A program made the position numbers and the translations under genes. Below, in pieces: positions 1 through 5,865 of a DNA stretch of 6,774 nt; position 1 is the first letter of the stretch; each line of letters starts with the position of its first letter. The notes beneath the pieces were generated by a model that saw only the letters and a list, made by a program, of their open reading frames with translations, was not told where the DNA came from and did not search any database. The DNA is from Sphingomonadaceae bacterium. GTDB lineage: Bacteria > Pseudomonadota > Alphaproteobacteria > Sphingomonadales > Sphingomonadaceae. Location: contig CANFIV010000083.1 in the NCBI GenBank assembly GCA_947446935.1, positions 1 through 6,774 of the forward strand, in the 5' to 3' direction.

Positions 1-1
1 A

Positions 2-58
2 TCGATCGGCTGGCGGCTGAGCCATGCCGCGCTCGAACACGAAACCCTGCTCGCGTAG
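2..58 (+). CDS. 3' end of an unidentified gene (partial)
   Basis: Reading from base 2, eighteen sense codons run to a TAG at 56-58. The peptide ends in HETLLA. Third positions are mostly G or C, as in the other genes here, and the residue mix (IGWRLSHAALEH) looks like a real soluble-protein C-terminus. The gene would begin outside the window. The tail is too short to assign a family. An overlapping frame starting at 24 and running to 287 is less convincing because its first half is rich in Arg and Pro and has no recognisable motif. Low confidence: this may simply be an open stretch by chance. Confidence 0.3.
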   Translation, partial: SIGWRLSHAALEHETLLA

Positions 59-292
59 GCCCCCGCTCCGTCGAGCGGCGTACGCCCAACCGAACGCGAG
101 GCAGACCGGCTATGATCCGCAAGCAGCAGAGCGGATGATCGGGCTGATCGATCCGCACTACCTGTTTGCCATAGCGTCCCCTACCCACGGCACCAACCGC
201 ACGCGGGCGCCGGAAATGACTGCCGAGATTGCCGTTTTGCGCACCGCACCGGACGCCGCCTGGGCAACGCGCTTCCGGCGGGAGTAAATCGG

Positions 293-916
293 TCAGGCCG
301 GGACCTTGTGCTTGGCCGCCGTCGCTTCCATGGCCGAGAGCGCACCGCCAGCAACCGGGCGAGCCATCACGCGGCGCAGCATCGGCTCGAAGAACGAGAG
401 CGGCAGCGTTTCATAGTCCGGATCGAACGAGGACTGATCGTACTTCTCGCAGAACTCGGCGCAGGCATCGAAGTGGGGGTTGTCGCGGTACTTGTCGCGC
501 ACGTTGCGATCCGCGCCGAGGTAATGGAAGTAGTAGTATCCCTGGAACGCGCCGTGGTTGCGGCAGATCCAGTGCTCTTCCTCGCTCACGAACGGGTGGA
601 GGATCGCGGCGGCGATCTCCGGGTGGTTGTACGAACCCAGCGTGTCGCCGATGTCGTGCAGCAGCGCCATCACGACATAGGACTCCGGCCGCCCGTCGCG
701 GTGGGCGCGGGTCGCGGTCTGCAGGCTGTGTGTCAGCCGGTCGATCGGAAACCCGCCGAAATCGCCGTCGAGCAGATTGAGGTGCGCCAAGACCCGATCA
801 GGCAGCCCGGCGGCAAAGCCCACATAATCGTGCGCGATCAGTGACCAGTCTTCCTGCGTGCCTTCGGTCATGGATCGAAACTGGGCTCGTTCGCCCGATT
901 CGCCGTGATGTTCCAT
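293..916 (-). CDS. HD-domain protein, PhnZ/MIOX-like putative diiron oxygenase or phosphohydrolase
   Basis: A 207-residue cytoplasmic protein of the HD superfamily. The metal-binding pattern seen is His63 (LTHSLQTA), His87-Asp88 (ALLHDIGDTLGSYNH), His98 (YNHPE), His121 (RNHG) and Asp160 or Asp165 (EKYDQSSFDPDYE). The H-HD-H-H-D order, with 24 residues from the first His to the HD pair, resembles the mixed-valence diiron oxygenases PhnZ and myo-inositol oxygenase more than ordinary HD phosphohydrolases, so C-C or C-P bond oxidation is possible. Substrate is unknown. From memory of PhnZ, its substrate-contacting Tyr and Glu upstream of the first His appear to be Phe53 and Phe56 here, which argues against the same substrate. 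The start at 916 is chosen because AAGGGAG lies seven bases upstream of that ATG. A longer frame reaches 1006 but would overlap the divergent kinase region and has an atypical N-terminus. No neighbouring gene suggests a pathway. HD fold: sure. Oxygenase chemistry: inference. Confidence 0.85.
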   Translation of the reverse strand: MEHHGESGERAQFRSMTEGTQEDWSLIAHDYVGFAAGLPDRVLAHLNLLDGDFGGFPIDRLTHSLQTATRAHRDGRPESYVVMALLHDIGDTLGSYNHPEIAAAILHPFVSEEEHWICRNHGAFQGYYYFHYLGADRNVRDKYRDNPHFDACAEFCEKYDQSSFDPDYETLPLSFFEPMLRRVMARPVAGGALSAMEATAAKHKVPA

Positions 917-923
917 CGCTTTT

Positions 924-930
924 CTCCCTT
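924..930 (-). promoter_or_regulatory. Shine-Dalgarno site of the HD-domain gene
   Basis: Read on the minus strand, AAGGGAG sits seven bases before the ATG at 916. It is the best ribosome site in this region and decides the start. The longer in-frame start at 1006 has no comparable site. Confidence 0.6.
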
Positions 931-996
931 GGCCCAAAGCTAGCGCTTTCGCGCGCATGCGCAAGACCGCGCACTTCCCGGCGGTGGAGGTGGCGC

Positions 997-1035
997 ATGG
1001 GGTCACAACACGTTACAAACCCGCCATGGCAATGA
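997..1035 (+). CDS. Possible 12-codon leader peptide upstream of the kinase
   Basis: GGAGG at 986-990 is followed six bases later by an ATG opening the frame MGSQHVTNPPWQ, which stops at TGA 1033-1035. This stop overlaps the in-frame kinase Met codon at 1032-1034 as ATGA, the classic layout for translational coupling. None of the candidate kinase starts (957, 1026, 1032) has its own good ribosome site, so translating this short frame could deliver ribosomes to the kinase. The peptide itself resembles nothing I know and has no run of a single amino acid that would suggest attenuation. It could be a chance frame in GC-rich DNA. Confidence 0.3.
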   Translation: MGSQHVTNPPWQ

Positions 1036-2177
1036 AGCTGCCGCTCCGCCCCACGCCGTTTTTCGGCAACAAGAACCGCGCTTTCTGGCGTCTGCAGCTG
1101 CTCGGCTGGGGCGGCGCGATGCTGCTCCGCGCGCTCTCCAGCCTCGCCAACGCGCAGCCGTGGTCGTTCCTGATCATCGTGCTGATCGCCTCGATCACCG
1201 GCTTTTCCATCTCGTTGATTCTCTCGGTGATCTACCGCGCGCTGATCAACCGCCGCCCCCTGATCACCTGGGGCGTGACTTCGATTGTCCTCGCCGTGGC
1301 CGTGGGCCTTTATGCCTTTATCGATTCGTGGGTCATCAGCCTCTACCGCTCCAGCAACGATGCGGGGTTTGCCCAGCTGTTCCTTGGCGTATTCTACCTC
1401 GATCTCACGCTGCTCGGGGCGTGGTCGGCTCTCTATTACGCGATCAATTTCTACATCCAGGTCGAAGAGCAGAACGATCAATTGATCCGGCTCGAGGCGC
1501 AGGCAACCTCGGCCCAGCTTGCCATGCTGCGCTATCAGCTCAATCCGCACTTCCTGTTCAACACGCTGAACTCCATCTCCACGCTGGTGCTGCTCAAGCA
1601 GACAGAGCCGGCCAATGCCATGCTCAGCCGCCTGTCCGCCTTCCTGCGCTATACGTTGATCAACGAACCGACCGGGCGGGTTACAGTGGCGCAGGAGGTG
1701 GAGACGCTGAAGCTCTATCTCGATATCGAGCGGATGCGGTTCGAGGAGCGGCTCGCGACCGAATTCCGTATCGATGACGACACGCGTGAGGCGTTGATGC
1801 CCTCGCTCCTGCTGCAGCCGTTGGTCGAGAATGCGATCAAATATGCGGTCAGCCCGCTTGAGGAAGGGGCCCAGATCATCATTTCGGCGCAACTCATCGG
1901 GCCGGTGCTGCGAGTCAGCGTGTCCGACACCGGGCCGGGGTTGCAACCGGGCACCGACCCTTCGACATTGTTTGGAGTGACAAACACGACTTCGGATTCA
2001 TCGCCAGATTCTACACGCGTCGGGCTCGCCAATATCCGTGACCGGCTCGCTCAGGCGTATGGCGAGAACCAGCGGTTCGAGATCGGCGAACGTCCGGGTG
2101 GAGGCTTCATGGTCGTGATCGAATTGCCCTTCGAAGCGCGCGACGCGCAGCCCCGTTCGCTTCAGGCTTTCCAATGA
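1026..2177 (+). CDS. LytS-type membrane sensor histidine kinase
   Basis: Sensor kinase of the His_kinase (PF06580-type)/HATPase_c architecture, expected in the inner membrane, passing phosphate to the regulator encoded next. Numbered from the ATG at 1026 (383 aa), hydrophobic segments lie at about 19-40, 47-71, 83-105 and 117-143, with short loops and no large extracytoplasmic domain. A short coiled-coil-like linker (EEQNDQLIRLEAQ) follows. The H-box is QLNPHFLFNTLNSIS with phosphoacceptor His175. The ATP-binding domain shows LVENAIKYAV (Asn269), DTGPGL (Asp301) and GLANIRDRLAQAYG (333-346). All catalytic motifs are intact. The start is uncertain: ATG 1026 and ATG 1032 both fit, and an ATG at 957 would add 23 non-hydrophobic residues and cross the divergent promoter region. 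The signal is unknown. This is clearly a LytS/YehU-family kinase, but calling it lytS would overstate orthology. Confidence 0.93.
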   Translation: MAMKLPLRPTPFFGNKNRAFWRLQLLGWGGAMLLRALSSLANAQPWSFLIIVLIASITGFSISLILSVIYRALINRRPLITWGVTSIVLAVAVGLYAFIDSWVISLYRSSNDAGFAQLFLGVFYLDLTLLGAWSALYYAINFYIQVEEQNDQLIRLEAQATSAQLAMLRYQLNPHFLFNTLNSISTLVLLKQTEPANAMLSRLSAFLRYTLINEPTGRVTVAQEVETLKLYLDIERMRFEERLATEFRIDDDTREALMPSLLLQPLVENAIKYAVSPLEEGAQIIISAQLIGPVLRVSVSDTGPGLQPGTDPSTLFGVTNTTSDSSPDSTRVGLANIRDRLAQAYGENQRFEIGERPGGGFMVVIELPFEARDAQPRSLQAFQ

Positions 2178-2206
2178 CGTCCATTCCACACCCTAAGCCC
2201 ACAAGC

Positions 2207-2211
2207 AAAGG
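2207..2211 (+). promoter_or_regulatory. Shine-Dalgarno site of the LytTR regulator
   Basis: AAAGG lies six bases before the ATG at 2218, in the 40-base gap after the kinase stop. It supports that start and independent ribosome loading within a shared transcript. Confidence 0.5.
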
Positions 2212-2217
2212 TAGCGC

Positions 2218-3015
2218 ATGACCATTCGCACGATCCTCGTCGACGACGAGAAGCTCGCCATACAGGGTCTCCAGCTGCGGCTTGAGGCCTTCCCCGATGT
2301 CGAGATCATCGACACCTGCTCGAACGGGCGCGAGGCAATCCGCAAGATCAAGACCGAGAAGCCCGATCTGGTGTTCTGCGATATCCAGATGCCCGGCTTC
2401 GACGGGTTCAGCGTGGTGAGCGGCGTGATCGAGATCGATCCGCCGCTGTTCGTGTTTGTGACCGCCTATTCCGAGCACGCAATCCGCGCGTTCGAAGCCA
2501 ACGCGGTCGATTATCTCCTCAAGCCCGTCGAGCAAGGTCGCCTCGCAGACGCACTGGACCGCGCGCGCACACGCATCGCCGAAAAGCGCGGACTGGAAGA
2601 GGTCGAAAAACTCAAGTCCGTGCTCTCCGAAGTTGCACCCGATGCGATGGGGGCCATGCCTGACGAGAGCGAGCCCGCAGTCGGCCGGTTCGAGAAGCTG
2701 ATTAACATCAAGGATCGCGGCCAAATCTTCCGCGTCGATGTCGACACGATCGAACGGATCGAGGCGGCGGGTGACTACATGTGCATCTACACCGGCGACA
2801 ATTCGCTGATCCTGCGCGAGACGATGAAGGACCTCGAACGCCGCCTCGATCCGCGCGTATTCCAGCGCGTCCACCGCTCCAAGATCGTCAACCTGGATCG
2901 CGTGCGCCAGGTGCGCCCGCACACCAACGGTGAATGCTTCCTCGTGCTCGACAGCGGCTCGGAAGTGAAAGTCTCACGCTCCTACCGCGACGTGGTGGCG
3001 CGCTTCGTGCACTGA
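2218..3015 (+). CDS. LytTR-family DNA-binding response regulator
   Basis: A 265-residue response regulator and presumed partner of the kinase 40 bases upstream on the same strand. The receiver domain covers about residues 4-120: acidic pair Asp9-Asp10, phosphoacceptor Asp55 in VFCDIQMPGFDG, Thr82 in VTAYSEHAIRAF, and Lys102 in DYLLKP. A charged linker (about 121-158) leads to a LytTR DNA-binding domain (about 160-263). That domain carries the family hallmarks IFRVDVDTIERIEAAGDY, the FQRVHRSKIVNLDRV stretch, and a final VSRSYRDVV strand. LytTR domains bind DNA through a beta-rich fold, usually at paired direct repeats. I did not find a convincing pair of such sites in this window, so the target genes are unknown. 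The length is normal for the family and nothing is truncated. Confidence 0.95.
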   Translation: MTIRTILVDDEKLAIQGLQLRLEAFPDVEIIDTCSNGREAIRKIKTEKPDLVFCDIQMPGFDGFSVVSGVIEIDPPLFVFVTAYSEHAIRAFEANAVDYLLKPVEQGRLADALDRARTRIAEKRGLEEVEKLKSVLSEVAPDAMGAMPDESEPAVGRFEKLINIKDRGQIFRVDVDTIERIEAAGDYMCIYTGDNSLILRETMKDLERRLDPRVFQRVHRSKIVNLDRVRQVRPHTNGECFLVLDSGSEVKVSRSYRDVVARFVH

Positions 3016-3021
3016 TTTGCG

Positions 3022-3165
3022 TTCGCGCGAAGACGCAAAGAGTTTCGCGCGGAGGCGCGGAGAAGACCTCTGAGGCGGAGCCGCGTGACTTGAACGACGG
3101 AGCAGCATTGCCTGTGCAGATTGGCGATAGGCCTTCGGCCAGAACTCTCTGCGCCTCTGCGCGAA
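3022..3165. repeat. Palindromic intergenic repeat element (three copies of a ~21-bp unit)
   Basis: Three related 21-bp units fill most of the gap between the regulator gene and nadC. Unit 1 (3022-3042) and unit 2 (3044-3064) are direct repeats with a 22-bp period. Both start ttcgcgcg and they differ at five positions, all A/G exchanges. Unit 3 (3145-3165) is inverted; its reverse complement starts ttcgcgcagaggcgc and matches unit 2 at 18 of 21 positions. If transcribed, 3044-3063 can pair with 3146-3165 over 20 bp, with two mismatches becoming G-U pairs, closing a loop of about 80 bases. That loop contains a small GGCC-TTC-GGCC hairpin at 3130-3140. This resembles REP/BIME-like dispersed elements of alphaproteobacteria. 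Frames read through it are repeat translations rich in Arg and Ala and are not called as genes. Confidence 0.7.
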
Positions 3166-3214
3166 CCCCTTTGCCCTTCTCGACACGCCGAAGCGCCTTA
3201 GGTAAGCCGCCACC

Positions 3215-4078
3215 ATGACCTCCTTCATCATTCCCGGCTTCGACCTCGACGCTTTCACCGCAGCCACGCTGGCCGAAGACCTTGGCGAGGGCCTGCCCGG
3301 AGGCGGGCATGATGTGACTTGCGAAAGCGTGATACCCGAGGAGGCGCGTTTTGCCGGGGTGATGGACAGCCGCGATGCGATCACGGTCTGCGGGCTGCCG
3401 ATTGCCGCCGCGTTCTTCCGCGCGCTCGATCCGGACATGGAGATCGAAATCCTCACTCGCGAAGGCGCACAGGTCGCGCCTGGCACCGCGCTCATGCGCC
3501 TCACCGGCAATGCCCGCGCCATGCTCACAGCCGAGCGCAGCGCGCTCAACACCGTGCAGCACCTCTCGGGCGTGGCGACGCTCACGCGCAGCTATGTCGA
3601 TGCCATGGGCGACACCCGCGCCAAGCTGCTCGATACACGCAAGACGATCCCCGGCCTGCGCCATCTCGAAAAATACGCGGTGCGCACCGGCGGCGGGCAC
3701 AACCACCGCATGGGCCTGTGGGACGCGGCGATGATCAAGGACAACCATGTCCTCGTGGCCGGCGGCGTGGCGGAGGCCGTGCGCCGCGCACTGAGCGCAG
3801 GCGTCGCCGACGTGATCTGCGAGGTCGACCGCATCGACCAGATCGAACCCGCGCTGGAAGCGGGCGCCACCCGGCTGCTGCTCGACAATATGGGGCCGGA
3901 CCGGCTGCGTGAGGCCGTGACGCTCGTCGCAGGCCGCGTTCCGTGCGAGGCTTCAGGCGGTGTGCGGCTGGATACCATCGGCGCGATTGCCGCCTCGGGC
4001 GTCGACTACGTCTCGGTCGGCCGCCTCACCCAAAGCGCCCCGGCGGCAGATATCGGGCTGGATTTCACGCCAATTTGA
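3215..4078 (+). CDS. nadC: Nicotinate-nucleotide pyrophosphorylase (quinolinate phosphoribosyltransferase)
   Basis: Converts quinolinate and PRPP to nicotinate mononucleotide, CO2 and pyrophosphate, a step of de novo NAD synthesis in the cytoplasm. At 287 residues it has the usual length. The N-terminal sandwich domain includes AEDLGEG and HDVTCESVIP (19-41). The barrel carries the family motifs: ERSALNTVQHLSGVAT (107-122), the block from 140 to 178 with DTRKTIPGLR, GGGHNHR and IKDNH (Arg142, Lys143, His164, Arg165, Lys175), CEVDRIDQI (202-210) with Glu203, LLDNM (222-226) with Asp224, EASGG (245-249), and SVGRLTQSA (267-275). The last motif has Gln where many homologues have His (LTHS). The ATG at 3215 has only a weak AGG about twelve bases upstream. 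nadA and nadB, often neighbours of nadC, are not in this window. It may be co-transcribed with the two genes that follow. Confidence 0.97.
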   Translation: MTSFIIPGFDLDAFTAATLAEDLGEGLPGGGHDVTCESVIPEEARFAGVMDSRDAITVCGLPIAAAFFRALDPDMEIEILTREGAQVAPGTALMRLTGNARAMLTAERSALNTVQHLSGVATLTRSYVDAMGDTRAKLLDTRKTIPGLRHLEKYAVRTGGGHNHRMGLWDAAMIKDNHVLVAGGVAEAVRRALSAGVADVICEVDRIDQIEPALEAGATRLLLDNMGPDRLREAVTLVAGRVPCEASGGVRLDTIGAIAASGVDYVSVGRLTQSAPAADIGLDFTPI

Positions 4079-4131
4079 ACCAAGACGCGATTGTCCGGTG
4101 CCCGCTGCGTGCTAGGCTCGCGCCTCGGGAT

Positions 4132-4137
4132 GAGGGG
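4132..4137 (+). promoter_or_regulatory. Shine-Dalgarno site supporting a GTG start
   Basis: GAGGGG lies six bases before the GTG at 4144. It identifies that codon, rather than an upstream ATG lying inside nadC, as the start of the membrane protein. Confidence 0.6.
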
Positions 4138-4143
4138 ACATGC

Positions 4144-4572
4144 GTGCGGCCGCAATCGATTATCCGGTTTGAGCAGTTCTATGTGGCCAGCACCGCGCTC
4201 GCCATCATCGCACAATTGTTCAACGCGATGGGGCTCTTCGGTCCTGTCAGCAAGAACCAACTCGGCCCCTACTTTCTACCGATCATCTTGGTGATCAGCT
4301 ATGGTCTCGCGTTCCTGTTCTGGTTTCTGATCGCCCGCCGCGCCAGCAATATCGCCAAATGGATATTGGTGGTTATGACGGGGATCAGCCTTGCCTTCAC
4401 CGTGCCCGCTCTGGCGATACTTGCGCAGGAATATCCGGTCTATGTGTTGGCAACCGGGCTGCTCTTTCTGCTGGATCTGATCGCGATGGTGTACCTATTC
4501 CGCCGCGATGCCGTGGAATGGCTGAAGAGCAGGGGCCAACAAGCACCGATCGACATCACGACGTTCAGCTGA
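4144..4572 (+). CDS. Small four-TM membrane protein, function unknown
   Basis: A 142-residue integral membrane protein that I do not recognise. Four hydrophobic segments are clear: about 9-31 (after SIIRFEQF), 42-64 (rich in aromatics, ending FWFLIARR), 71-93 and 98-119. A short polar tail (RRDAVEWLKSRGQ...) follows. Arg residues after segments 2 and 4 suggest both termini face the cytoplasm. There are no cysteines and no obvious catalytic motif. The GTG start is chosen for the GAGGGG site six bases upstream. The same frame is open back into nadC (to 3943), but that part is Arg-rich shadow translation. The gene starts 65 bases after nadC. Its TGA overlaps the ATG of the RNase T2 gene by one base, so the two are probably translationally coupled. 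A role linked to the RNase (membrane partner, export or protection) is only a guess from position. Confidence 0.82.
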   Translation: MRPQSIIRFEQFYVASTALAIIAQLFNAMGLFGPVSKNQLGPYFLPIILVISYGLAFLFWFLIARRASNIAKWILVVMTGISLAFTVPALAILAQEYPVYVLATGLLFLLDLIAMVYLFRRDAVEWLKSRGQQAPIDITTFS

Positions 4573-5276
4573 TGCGCCTGCCCGCCCTCGAAGCCATCGC
4601 CGCCCTTGCCGTCGCGCTTCCGGCTGCCGCACAGGCGCAAGCGTTGCAATGCCGTCTGCCGCCGCAGATCGCAGCCCCCGCCCTGCCGAAGCCCGATGGC
4701 CCGCGCCGTGCGCTGCCGATCCGGGGCTATACGCTTGCGCTTAGCTGGTCGCCCGAGTTCTGCCGCAGCCATCAGCGCGATGCTCGCACTTCGCTCCAGT
4801 GCGGCGGACAATTGGGGCGATTCGGGTTCATTCTCCACGGTCTCTGGCCAGAGTCCGAACCGGGCCGCTGGCCGCAGTGGTGCAGCAGCAAGCCGATTGC
4901 TGCCGAAACGCTGCGCGGCAACTTGTGCATGACCCCCTCGGCCGACCTTCTCACGCACGAATGGGCCAAGCACGGCAGCTGTATGGCGCGCTCGCCGGAA
5001 GGGTATTTCAAGGCTGGCGCCTTGCTTTTCGGCGCGCTGCGCGTTCCCGATATGGCAGCTCTCTCACGCCGGGCGAACCTGACGGCGGGTGACCTGCGCG
5101 CCGCCATGCGCAAGGCGACGCCGTTTCTGCCCGCCCGCGCGATTCGCGTCTCGGCGAATGCGCGCGGCTGGCTGCAGGAAGTGCACGTCTGCTACGATAA
5201 AGACTTCATGCCCGCCGCTTGCGCAGATCAGGGCGCACAGGATGGTGCAGCACTGAAAATCGAGCGGGGTTCCTAG
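4572..5276 (+). CDS. Secreted/periplasmic ribonuclease T2
   Basis: A 234-residue T2-family endoribonuclease, which cleaves RNA through a 2',3'-cyclic phosphate. Residues 1-23 form a signal peptide (Ala/Leu core ending AAAQAQA), so it acts in the periplasm or outside the cell. Both catalytic signatures are intact: CAS1 FILHGLWP (86-93, His89) and CAS2 LTHEWAKHGSC (127-137, His129, Glu130, Lys133, His134). ALSWSPEFC (56-64) is also typical. Eight cysteines remain in the mature part (27, 64, 77, 104, 119, 137, 207, 217), enough for four disulfides, consistent with export. The ATG at 4572 overlaps the stop of the membrane protein gene and has no clear ribosome site of its own, implying coupling. 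The stop shares a CTAG with that of convergent tadA. This is the family of E. coli RNase I, but orthology to rna is not claimed. Confidence 0.95.
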   Translation: MRLPALEAIAALAVALPAAAQAQALQCRLPPQIAAPALPKPDGPRRALPIRGYTLALSWSPEFCRSHQRDARTSLQCGGQLGRFGFILHGLWPESEPGRWPQWCSSKPIAAETLRGNLCMTPSADLLTHEWAKHGSCMARSPEGYFKAGALLFGALRVPDMAALSRRANLTAGDLRAAMRKATPFLPARAIRVSANARGWLQEVHVCYDKDFMPAACADQGAQDGAALKIERGS

Positions 5277-5728
5277 CGCCGCTCGCGGAAAAATCCTTTG
5301 AGCAGTTCTGCCGCCTCACTCTCGCCCATGCCCGAATAGACTTCCGGTCGGTGCAGGCAGCCCGGTGCATCGAAAACCCGTGCGCCATGCTCCACCGCGC
5401 CGCCCTTGGGGTCGCTGGCGGCATAATAGACCCGCTCCAGCCGCGCATGCACGATCGCGCCCGCACACATTGCGCAAGGCTCGAGCGTGACCCACAGCTC
5501 GCAGCCGGTGAGCCGCTCCTGACCGAGCAGGCGGGCGGCGGCGCGAATCGCCATGACTTCGGCATGAGCGGTGGGATCGCAGTCCCCGCGCGGCGCATTA
5601 TGCGCGGCGGCAATCACCACCCCATCCTTGACGATGACCGCCCCGATGGGCACTTCGCCCGCAGCTTCCGCCTGCGCGGCGGCAGCGAGCGCGGCGCGCA
5701 TCGGTTCGGGCAAGGGCCAGCGGGTCAT
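5273..5728 (-). CDS. tadA: tRNA-specific adenosine deaminase
   Basis: Deaminates adenosine 34 to inosine in the anticodon wobble position of tRNA-Arg(ACG), so that one tRNA reads several CGN codons. The protein has 151 residues, normal for TadA. The zinc site is complete: His55 and Glu57 in DPTAHAEVMAIRAA (Glu57 as proton shuttle), and Cys85 and Cys88 in TLEPCAMCAGAIVHAR. Asn44 in AAHNAP matches the substrate-contacting Asn of the family, and YYAASDPKGGAVEHG (101-115) is diagnostic of TadA over other deaminases. The ATG at 5728 gives the expected N-terminus (MRAALAAAAQAEAAGEVPIGAV follows closely). The ribosome site is weak. The gene converges on the RNase T2 gene with a four-base overlap and diverges from rpmB. 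Confidence 0.97.
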   Translation of the reverse strand: MTRWPLPEPMRAALAAAAQAEAAGEVPIGAVIVKDGVVIAAAHNAPRGDCDPTAHAEVMAIRAAARLLGQERLTGCELWVTLEPCAMCAGAIVHARLERVYYAASDPKGGAVEHGARVFDAPGCLHRPEVYSGMGESEAAELLKGFFRERR

Positions 5729-5736
5729 GAGTCCGC

Positions 5737-5766
5737 GCTAAACCGGAACGCCCAATCGGATCAAGG
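5737..5766 (-). promoter_or_regulatory. Possible tadA promoter
   Basis: On the minus strand CCTTGATC (5766-5759) resembles the alphaproteobacterial -35 CTTGAC. TTTAGC (5742-5737), sixteen bases on, could be a poor -10. Transcription would then start almost at the tadA ATG (5728), giving a very short leader. Weak evidence. Confidence 0.25.
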
Positions 5767-5786
5767 CCGGCGCTGAGCGTGCGAAT

Positions 5787-5794
5787 CCTTGACT
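5787..5794 (+). promoter_or_regulatory. Possible -35 element for rpmB
   Basis: CCTTGACT matches the alphaproteobacterial -35 consensus CTTGAC and lies 72 bases before the rpmB ATG. No good -10 is visible 16-18 bases downstream (aagagc region). It mirrors the minus-strand CCTTGA at 5761-5766, so the two hexamers sit back to back, as expected for divergent promoters. Confidence 0.3.
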
Positions 5795-5804
5795 TCGCCC
5801 ACAA

Positions 5805-5832
5805 GATCGGCAAGAGCGCCGCCTTCCCGATC
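5805..5832 (+). promoter_or_regulatory. Inverted repeat/hairpin upstream of rpmB
   Basis: GATCGGCAAG (5805-5814) and CTTCCCGATC (5823-5832) pair at nine of ten positions with one C-C mismatch around an eight-base loop. It begins 11 bases after the CCTTGACT hexamer and ends 33 bases before the ATG. It could be an operator or, if transcription starts upstream, a structured leader controlling L28 synthesis. Confidence 0.35.
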
Positions 5833-5865
5833 CATGATCGAACCCATTCTAGCGAGTTTTCAGCC

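Noticed and set aside
24..287. Plus-strand open frame of 87 codons in the first 300 bases
   Set aside because: Its first half is Arg/Pro-rich, it has no ribosome site or recognisable motif, and it overlaps a better-looking gene tail ending at 58. The second half looks somewhat more protein-like but is not enough to call. I see no gene in 59-292.
953..962. Perfect 10-bp palindrome GCGCATGCGC in the divergent HD/kinase gap
   Set aside because: It is made of alternating G and C around ATG and is easily expected by chance at this base composition; no second copy is seen nearby.
1008..1016. ACACGTTAC as a possible LytTR binding half-site before the kinase
   Set aside because: It matches the usual LytTR half-site poorly outside the GTT core, and no second direct repeat lies at the expected spacing.
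798..1946. Minus-strand open frame of 382 codons opposite the kinase
   Set aside because: It is antisense to the clear histidine kinase, is rich in Arg, Gln, His and Glu typical of shadow frames in GC-rich DNA, and has no family motif.
2107..2922. Minus-strand open frame of 271 codons opposite the response regulator
   Set aside because: It mirrors the codons of an intact receiver-LytTR protein and contains no motif of its own.
2934..3218. Plus-strand frame of 94 codons covering the intergenic repeat
   Set aside because: It starts inside the regulator gene and then reads through the repeat units, giving Arg/Ala-rich sequence typical of translated repeats.
2888..3748. Minus-strand open frame of 286 codons across the repeat and nadC
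   Set aside because: It spans the repeat element and the antisense of nadC, with compositional bias and no recognisable domain.
3943..4143. Upstream extension of the membrane protein into nadC
   Set aside because: The extension overlaps nadC out of frame, is Arg-rich, and the GTG at 4144 has a good GAGGGG site.
4572..5276. RNase T2 plus membrane protein as a toxin-immunity pair
   Set aside because: The RNase has a normal signal peptide and complete T2 enzyme architecture without a delivery domain, and periplasmic T2 RNases are ordinary scavenging enzymes. Adjacency alone does not support an immunity role.
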